From assembly GCF_040195635.1 (NCBI RefSeq), contig NZ_JBEFTX010000010.1, positions 1 to 64,000 of the forward strand: 64,000 nt of DNA, in the 5' to 3' direction. Position 1 is the stretch's first letter, and each line of letters opens with the position of its first letter. Positions 58,267-64,000 of this stretch are shown one piece after another. The notes beneath the pieces are model-generated. The model was not told where the DNA came from. It worked only from the letters and a program-made list of their open reading frames with translations, and did not search any database. Source of the DNA: Thermasporomyces sp040195635. Lineage in GTDB: Bacteria > Actinomycetota > Actinomycetes > Propionibacteriales > Actinopolymorphaceae. Position numbers and translations under genes: made by a program.

Positions 58267-60291
58267 CTACGATGCCTCGCCTTCGCGAATGAAGTACTGC
58301 GCCATGGTGGTCGGGCCGGGCGTCTGCCAGGGCCAGTCGTCGATCATCGGATTCTGAACGTTGTGAAGGCGATTGCTGACCACGCCGTAGTTGCCCTTCG
58401 GCAGGCTGATCCCGATGTACCAGAACTGTTCCTGGGCGATCGCGATGATGCGCTTCATCAGGTCGGTTTGTTCTTCGCCGTTGGCCGTGCTCTTGAGCTG
58501 TTCGTAGAGCGACATCTGCTCGCGGGCCGCGGGCGGCGGTTCCTCGAACGGCCCGACGGCGTCCTTCGGGATCGGGCCGCGAAGCCCGCCGGCGTCGTAC
58601 CAGTTTGACCACGGGATCGCCGTGATCGCGAGCGGCACCATGAAGTCGTGCTGGTAGACCGGGTCGAGGCCGCCGCCGGAGCCGAAGACGCAGGCATCGT
58701 GGAAGTTCGCGTCCACGCGTTCCCAGAAGAGCGTGCTCGTCTCGGACTTGATCCGCATGTCGATGCCGACGGCCTTGAAGTGCTCGCGCATCATCTCCAG
58801 GCAGGCGATGTCCCTGGCTCTGATGTCGGACATGGCATCGACATTGAACCTGAACGGCTGGCCGTCCGGGCCGAGGCGCGCGCCGTCACCGTCCTTGTCC
58901 GGGAGGACTCGATCGAGGTAACGGTTGGCCGTCTCGACGGAGTACTCCGTGTACTGCGTGGCGAGCTTCTCGTTGTAGTAGACGGTATCGGGATGGGGCG
59001 CGATCTGATGAAGCTCGCCCTGCCGGAGGAACACCGTGTCGATGATCTCCTGCCGGTTCATCGCATGAGACAGCCCGATCCGGAAGTTGATGTCGCGGAA
59101 GACCCTACGCATCTGCCGATCGCGGTGCGTGAGGTTGACCGCAAAGGCCATCGTGTTGGAGTCCTCGTAGGTCAGGTCGAGGATCTGGTACTTCCCCTCC
59201 TGCCGACCTCGGGCGATCAATGGCTTGTCGCGGATGTCCATGGTGATGGTGGAGTAGACCAGATCGACGTCGCCACCGAGCGTCTTCAGCTTGGCGACCT
59301 CGTTGTCGGCCACGAGCTGGGTGGACACCTCGTCGATGTAGGGCAGCTGCCTCCCTGCGGTGTCCACCTTCCAGTAGTACGGATTGCGCCTGGCGACCAC
59401 CCGGTCGGTGACGTCGCCGACCGCCTTCGTCACCTGCCATGCGGTGAGCACCGGCAGCTCAGGGTTCTCCCATGGCGTCGCCTTCTGGAGGAAGAAGTCC
59501 GCCCAGCTGTCGAAACCGGCGTCCTTGGTCTTCTCCTCGGCATCCGGGGCGTACTTCTTGTGGAAGTCACGCAGATAGTGCGCCGGGTGGCGCGTCGGTC
59601 CCAGTCCGTTGGCCGTGGCGAGGTTGCCGAGCAGCAGACCGTTCGGGCCTGCGAAGCGGAACACGACGGTGTGGTCGTCCCGCTTCTCGACCGTGAAGGG
59701 TTCGTCGCCGGCAACGAGCCACGTCGGCATGGCCGGTGTGATCTCGGTATTCAGGGCGACATCCTCGCACCAGAAGACGATGTCGTCCGCCGTGAACGGT
59801 TCACCATCGGACCACTTCATGCCCGAACGAAGCTTGAAGACGTACTCGGTGGCATCGTCGTTGACCGAATAGCTCTCCGCGATGTCGGGAATGACGTCCT
59901 CAGCGGTCCACGTGGTCATCTGCGGCTTCCAGCGGACCAGGTGGTCGTAGGCCAGGGTGCGATCGAGGTTCCCCCCGACGTTGCTCGGCCCACCGACGCT
60001 GATCAGTCTCAGCTCTCCACCATAAACGCCGGCCTCGTCCACTGGCTTCACCACGAGCGGAGACCGGGGGAGGCGTTCCTTCAACGGGGGAAGATCGCCG
60101 CGCTTGACCATGTCGGTCAGCATCGGTGACTCCTTGGCGCCGGTTCCACCGCCTTGCCTCGACTCCTGCTGGCCTGGATCGGTGGAGAGCAGGTCGCATC
60201 CGGACATGGCGATGCCGCCGAGCACCGCCATTCCTCCTGTCCCCAGCAGCTGCCGCCTGTTCATCCCTCGTGGGTCTGGTCTTCTCGCCAT
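58267..60291 (-). CDS. ABC transporter substrate-binding lipoprotein (paralogue of 26024)
   Basis: A 674-residue exported protein with a TAT-like MNRRQLLGTGGMAVLG and a lipobox at Cys32 (SGCD). It shares long collinear segments with the 26024 product: GCDLLSTDPG, LRSGMKWSDGEPFTADD, FRIGLSHAMNRQEIIDTVF, YNEKLATQYTEY and LPDKDGDG. Oligosaccharide binding is likely. No permease or ATPase gene is in the window, so it must use components elsewhere. GAGGAAG precedes ATG 60291. It lies downstream of the isomerase and oxidoreductase genes on the same strand. Confidence 0.9.
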   Translation of the reverse strand: MARRPDPRGMNRRQLLGTGGMAVLGGIAMSGCDLLSTDPGQQESRQGGGTGAKESPMLTDMVKRGDLPPLKERLPRSPLVVKPVDEAGVYGGELRLISVGGPSNVGGNLDRTLAYDHLVRWKPQMTTWTAEDVIPDIAESYSVNDDATEYVFKLRSGMKWSDGEPFTADDIVFWCEDVALNTEITPAMPTWLVAGDEPFTVEKRDDHTVVFRFAGPNGLLLGNLATANGLGPTRHPAHYLRDFHKKYAPDAEEKTKDAGFDSWADFFLQKATPWENPELPVLTAWQVTKAVGDVTDRVVARRNPYYWKVDTAGRQLPYIDEVSTQLVADNEVAKLKTLGGDVDLVYSTITMDIRDKPLIARGRQEGKYQILDLTYEDSNTMAFAVNLTHRDRQMRRVFRDINFRIGLSHAMNRQEIIDTVFLRQGELHQIAPHPDTVYYNEKLATQYTEYSVETANRYLDRVLPDKDGDGARLGPDGQPFRFNVDAMSDIRARDIACLEMMREHFKAVGIDMRIKSETSTLFWERVDANFHDACVFGSGGGLDPVYQHDFMVPLAITAIPWSNWYDAGGLRGPIPKDAVGPFEEPPPAAREQMSLYEQLKSTANGEEQTDLMKRIIAIAQEQFWYIGISLPKGNYGVVSNRLHNVQNPMIDDWPWQTPGPTTMAQYFIREGEAS

Positions 60292-60384
60292 CGTCTTCCT
60301 CTTCGAAAGTGGGCGTGGACGCCTGCCGGACAGCTGCTGGACAGCTCGGTCCGTCGGGCCGTGGGGCTGGGTCTTCGAGGTGGG

Positions 60385-61128
60385 TCAGACCCTCAAGCGG
60401 ACGTACTCCATCGAGACGTCCATCGCGTGGACGAGTCCCGTGCTGGTCTCCTCGTCGACGCACAGCCATCCGCGGTAGTCGATGCTTCGTAGTGTCGCGA
60501 ACAGCCCGTCGAGGTCGATCACTCCTTCGCCGAGGAGCCGCCACTCCCCGTCGGCGAAGTCCTTCAGATGAAGGTTGTCGATCACCGAAGCGAAGTCGGA
60601 GACGAGCCCCGCGACGTCGGTCACACCGGACTTCACCAGGTGAGCGGTGTCGACGGTGAGGTGGACGGCAGAGTGGTCGGCGGCGTCGAAGAAGACATCG
60701 AAGTCCCGTCGGTGCATGACGGGCTGGTTGTAGTGGTGGTGCAACGAAAGCGCGATGCCCTGGTCGGCCGCCTCCCGGCCCACCTCGGACAGCACTCGCG
60801 CGAAGCCGGCGATGTCAGTGTCGCTGAGCCCTGCGCGCGGAAGGCCGTGGCAGAAGACGATCCGCTCCGAACCCACCGCGCTGGCGAATTCGATCGTCGA
60901 ACGCAAGCGCGCCAGACCGTCCGGGTCGAGTGTGCCGCCGGTGATCAGCCCGGTCGTGCATGCCGAGTCGCGACTCCACTCGTTGCGGAACGCTTCGGGG
61001 TCATCAAGGTAGGAGCCGTACTGCCCACCCTTGAGTTGCAGGCCCGCATATCCGGCCTCCCGGAACCTGTCGAAGAGCAACCGCTGTTCTTCGGGCCCTG
61101 CGGTCGGCTTGGAAAAGGCGATCTTCAT
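60385..61128 (-). CDS. Sugar phosphate isomerase/epimerase (TIM barrel)
   Basis: A 247-residue xylose isomerase-like TIM barrel. It has GYAGLQLKGGQYG, IVFCHGLPRAGLSD, LSLHHHYNQPVM, HLTVDTAHLVKSGV and IDNLHLKDFADGEWRLLGEG, with metal-ligand Asp and His residues in the expected strands. ATG 61128 overlaps the upstream oxidoreductase stop by ATGA. It pairs with a Gfo/Idh/MocA enzyme exactly as at 1770-3718, though the two pairs are not close in sequence. Confidence 0.88.
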   Translation of the reverse strand: MKIAFSKPTAGPEEQRLLFDRFREAGYAGLQLKGGQYGSYLDDPEAFRNEWSRDSACTTGLITGGTLDPDGLARLRSTIEFASAVGSERIVFCHGLPRAGLSDTDIAGFARVLSEVGREAADQGIALSLHHHYNQPVMHRRDFDVFFDAADHSAVHLTVDTAHLVKSGVTDVAGLVSDFASVIDNLHLKDFADGEWRLLGEGVIDLDGLFATLRSIDYRGWLCVDEETSTGLVHAMDVSMEYVRLRV

Positions 61129-62117
61129 GTGGGAAGGCCTCCCGTCAAGGTGACTGGCTCCCCCGCACGCGCGGACTCGTAGGCCGCGTCGAGCAATGCG
61201 ATGGTTCGCAGGTTGTCCTTACCGCTGTTAGGTGGCTCGCCGCCGTCGTCGAGCGCGTCCAGCAGCCGGTTGAGGCTGAGGTACGTGGACTCCGGCTTTC
61301 CCCGCCCGGCGTACGGATTCTCCCACTCCGTGCTGCCGTCCTTGTCGCGCAGACTCACGGCGTCGTAACCGAACTCCAGGGTGCCCAGCTGGCCGAGGAC
61401 CACCGTGTCTGTCCGCCGCAACCGGCTGGAGAAACTCTGCACGTACGACACCGGAATGTGATCGAAGAGCAGTTGGGTGAATGCGTCGGTCTCACCGGCA
61501 CAGTCGACCTCCGGCGAGGACGATGTGCGGCACCACACCCACGCCGCCTCCCGTTCGAGCATGTGCCGAAAGCCGTCGAACCAGTGCACGCCCATCACCG
61601 ACATTGCATGGCGTTGGATCTGCGTGCGCCACCCGCGGTCCTGCCGGAACATCAGGTTGGTGTGAACCACTCCTTGGACCTCGCCGACTCTGCCGTCGGA
61701 GATGAGTCGTCGGGCGAGGTCGAATGCGTAGTGGTCACGGAAGTTCTGGTTGACGGCGAGGTGGACACCGGCGTCGGCGCAGACGTCGACGATCAGACTG
61801 GCTTCCGTGAGGGTCTCCGAGAGCGGCTTCTCGACGAGTATGTGTTTGCCCGCGGCGGCCAAGGTCCTGACCATGTCCTGACGCACGTTGGTAGGCGTGC
61901 AGAGCACCGCGGCGGTCCACGTGCTGCCGTCGATCATCTCCTCCAAGCTGGAGTACACACGCTCCACCCCGTAGGTCTGCTGGGCCCACTCGCGCCGCTC
62001 AGGTCGCGGATCGCACGCAGCGGCGATGCGGATCCGCTCAGGATGGGCCAGATAACCATCGAAATGCATCGCGGACACACCGCCGCAACCGACCATCGCA
62101 ATATCGTGAACAGCCAT
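61125..62117 (-). CDS. Gfo/Idh/MocA family oxidoreductase
   Basis: A 330-residue dehydrogenase from ATG 62117 (AGGGG upstream); an ATG ten codons earlier is possible. The Rossmann motif is IAMVGCGGVSAMHFDGYL and the family motif is ILVEKPLSE near residue 100. The C-terminal part reads NQNFRDHYAFDLARRL and then MGVHWFDGFRHML, where the His is a usual catalytic residue. The coupled isomerase and the nearby transporter protein suggest catabolism of an imported sugar. Confidence 0.9.
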   Translation of the reverse strand: MAVHDIAMVGCGGVSAMHFDGYLAHPERIRIAAACDPRPERREWAQQTYGVERVYSSLEEMIDGSTWTAAVLCTPTNVRQDMVRTLAAAGKHILVEKPLSETLTEASLIVDVCADAGVHLAVNQNFRDHYAFDLARRLISDGRVGEVQGVVHTNLMFRQDRGWRTQIQRHAMSVMGVHWFDGFRHMLEREAAWVWCRTSSSPEVDCAGETDAFTQLLFDHIPVSYVQSFSSRLRRTDTVVLGQLGTLEFGYDAVSLRDKDGSTEWENPYAGRGKPESTYLSLNRLLDALDDGGEPPNSGKDNLRTIALLDAAYESARAGEPVTLTGGLPT

Positions 62118-62250
62118 CAAGCCCCTATCTTTTGCCTGTGGGTTCAACGTCCAGACGTCGACATTCAGATCAACCTCAGGCGTCCAGGTCCGAACGCACG
62201 GTCAACGTCGCGGAGCCATCCTGGCATGGCCACATTCGGGGATGCCATAG

Positions 62251-62269
62251 CCAATTAGCCGTTCATTGG
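62251..62269. promoter_or_regulatory. Small dyad upstream of oxidoreductase
   Basis: CCAAT and ATTGG (62251-62255 and 62265-62269) flank nine bases in a locally AT-rich stretch, 134 bp before the oxidoreductase ATG on the minus strand. It may be an operator for the 62117-58267 genes; the arms are short, so this is weak. Confidence 0.3.
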
Positions 62270-62315
62270 TTTGCATTCTGGCCGAATCTGCCAGCCAGCA
62301 TGTCGATCAGGCAGG

Positions 62316-63670
62316 TCAGCCGAGTCGCGCAGAGACGGTGCGGAACGAATGGGCGGGCACGTCGACGACGAGGGTTCCGTCGGAGCGACCGACGTCGTCG
62401 AATGGCTGTGGTGATACCGCTCCTGGATCCTCGAACGTATTGTGGCTCGCGACATTCGGTGCGGTGAGGATACGGGACGTTTCCAGCCGCCAGTCGGCGC
62501 CGCGTACGTCGACGTGAAGCCGTACTCCGGCCTCGGTGTCGAGGTTCGTCGCCGAGACGAGCAACACGCCGTTCTTGACGCTTGCCGACGCCGAGAGTGT
62601 CCTGATCTCTCGATCGGCAACCTCGCGAAAGGCGGTGGCGTCCTTGATGTGAAGGGGCAACAGCATCGCGTCGTGGTGCCCTTTGTTCATCTCGAAGACG
62701 TGAAACGTCGGCGTCTTCAGCAGTCGGTCACCGTCGGTCAGCACCATCGCCTGGAGAACATTCACCGTTTGGGCGATGTTGGCCATCACCTACCGGTCGG
62801 CGTGCTGGTGGAAGATATCGAAATGCAGACTCGCCACGAGCGCGTCACGAAGAGCGTTCTGTTGGTACAGGAAACGCGGATTGGTGCCGTCCTCCACCCG
62901 CCACCAGGTGCCCCATTCATCGCAGACGAGGCCCATCCGCCTGCGTGGGTCGTAACAGTCCATGACCCGTGAATGGCCCGTGATGATCTCGTCCATGCGC
63001 CAGGCGTTCACCATGGTCTGGAAGTACTCGTCCTCGCTGAACACCGTCGCCGCACCCCGGGCTTCCCGCGAGGGTGCAGTCGTGTAGTAGTGAAACGCCA
63101 GCGCCTGATAGGTGTTTCGCGGGTCCCTGCCGCAGTCCAGGCAGCCGATCGACTGCATCAACGTCTGCGTCCAGTGCGCCCGTTCTCACGACGAAGCCAT
63201 GACATGGGCGCCGCACCGGACCGGGTGAGATACTCGACCCACTCACTCATCTCATGGACGGTTCCGCTGCCCACGTTGCCGACGATGTAGGGCTCAGTGC
63301 CGAGCTGGTCACACAACTCCATGAACTCATGGGTGCCGAAATGGTTGTTCTCGACGACGTTTCCCCAGTGGGTGTTGACCATCCATGGTCGGGACTCCTT
63401 GGGGTCGACGCCATCGCGCCAGTGGTACTCGTCGGCGAAACATCCGCCAGGCCAACGAAGGTTCGGGATCGCGAGCTCGCGCAGCGCCTCCACCACGTCG
63501 GTACGCATTCCACCGACGTTCGGGACCGGGTAGTCCTCCCCGACGTAGAAGCCGCCATAGATGCACCGCCCGAGATGCTCGGCGAAGCGACCGTACAGAT
63601 GGCGACTGATCAGGGGGCCGGGAACGTCGGCGTTGACGACGGCGGTCACGGCCGGAGATGTCGATGACAA
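62316..63670 (-). pseudogene. GH51 alpha-L-arabinofuranosidase pseudogene
   Basis: Three pieces of one GH51 enzyme are visible. The N-terminal part (63670-63158) has LYGRFAEHLGRCIYGGFYVG and LRWPGGCFADEYHW. It runs out of frame after SWLRRENGR near 63180. The next part (63190-62790, other frame) starts at AHWTQTLMQSIGCLDC and contains the nucleophile motif LVCDEWGTWW. An in-frame TAG at 62790-62792 interrupts HADR/VMANIAQ, after which the same frame continues to 62316. The stretch that should hold the acid/base Glu (GNE) is deleted. Start is probably TTG 63670. One deletion plus one nonsense codon make it inactive. Confidence 0.85.
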
Positions 63671-63683
63671 GGTTCGCTCACCC

Positions 63684-64000
63684 TCAATCCAGGGTGACGA
63701 CCTGGCGGTCCGCTGTGGAGAACGTGATCAGCAGCACTGCCCGGTCGTTCCCGACGTTCTCGGCGTTGTGAACTTCTCCCGTCGGAATCGAGATCGTGTC
63801 GCCCTCGGCCATCTCGACGTACTCGTCGCCGAGGCGGTGCCGGATCCTGCCGCGCAGGACGTGCAGCACCTCGTCGCAGTTCGGGTGGTAGTGCGGCGCG
63901 TTGGCCTGGCCGGGGTCGATCTGGCAGCGGCCGACGGTGAGCTTCCGCGAGTTGCCGAGCGCCTTGGACACGAACCAGTCCAGGCGTCCCCACGGATAGT
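63684..64000 (-). CDS. Cupin domain protein (partial, runs off window)
   Basis: The frame is open to the window edge, with good coding sequence before the first internal GTG (YPWGRLDWFVSKALGN), so the true start lies beyond 64000. The visible 105 residues contain the cupin metal motifs HYHPNCDEVLHVLRG and PTGEVHNAEN. Small cupins of this kind bind or isomerise sugars or act as sensors. It precedes the GH51 remnant by 13 bp on the same strand, so it probably heads or belongs to the sugar operon running leftward. Confidence 0.85.
   Translation of the reverse strand, partial: YPWGRLDWFVSKALGNSRKLTVGRCQIDPGQANAPHYHPNCDEVLHVLRGRIRHRLGDEYVEMAEGDTISIPTGEVHNAENVGNDRAVLLITFSTADRQVVTLD

Overview
The window is GC-rich throughout, with strong third-position GC bias, many ATGA/GTGA start-stop overlaps, GTG starts, TAT-type lipoprotein signals and large families of sugar catabolic genes. 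That points to a soil-type actinomycete; a relative of Actinopolymorpha, Kribbella or Nocardioides (Propionibacteriales) would fit, but this is inference from gene content and no rRNA or marker gene is present. No tRNA, rRNA or CRISPR array was seen. The only mobile-element trace is a transposase tail at the left edge.

Layout. 1-1000: transposase tail and a small zinc-ribbon protein. 1046-4554: sugar catabolic genes, with an RPE-like epimerase divergent from a Gfo/Idh/MocA oxidoreductase, a TIM-barrel isomerase and a DeoR regulator, around a strong dyad operator. 4695-5942: small membrane/lipoprotein group (27-aa membrane peptide, DUF6766, lipoprotein). 6002-9395: alcohol dehydrogenase, FAD oxidoreductase and SRPBCC protein. 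9714-12051: a P-loop kinase/methyltransferase fusion converging on a sulfotransferase, separated by three 22-bp dyad repeats. 12298-16909: aminopeptidase N with an in-frame 15-bp repeat, an esterase pseudogene and an MFS exporter. 16931-24831: secreted DUF4333-like protein, a DUF5937/ArsR-type regulator and histidine utilisation genes (hutI divergent from hutH-hutU-M20 hydrolase).

24851-34776 is a LacI-controlled polysaccharide locus: regulator, tandem palindromic operators, solute-binding lipoprotein, two sulfatases, and a 1207-residue secreted GH67-type alpha-glucuronidase with duplicated C-terminal domains. It looks adapted to a sulfated, glucuronate-bearing glycan. 34914-38979 holds two DUF899 proteins, a LigD-type polymerase domain, two coupled micro-ORFs and a YciI protein behind a 25-bp minisatellite. 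39065-44841 holds an IclR regulator divergent from a class III aminotransferase, a ceramidase-like hydrolase and a ThDP enzyme. 44922-48161 has miscellaneous genes, including a deazaflavin-type reductase fused to hemerythrin.

48212-53797 is a six-gene, fully overlapping operon for trans-4-hydroxy-L-proline catabolism (heteromeric dehydrogenase, deaminase, epimerase, GntR regulator). 54071-56958 has a DUF222/HNH protein, a decayed phytanoyl-CoA dioxygenase and a PP2C phosphatase. 56970-64000 (minus strand) is a second sugar locus: cupin, broken GH51 arabinofuranosidase, Gfo/Idh/MocA oxidoreductase, TIM-barrel isomerase, a paralogous solute-binding lipoprotein and an amidohydrolase.

Two themes recur: short tandem repeats (15, 15, 22 and 25 bp) in or beside genes, and partly decayed genes (esterase, PhyH, GH51). 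Both suggest active local sequence turnover.
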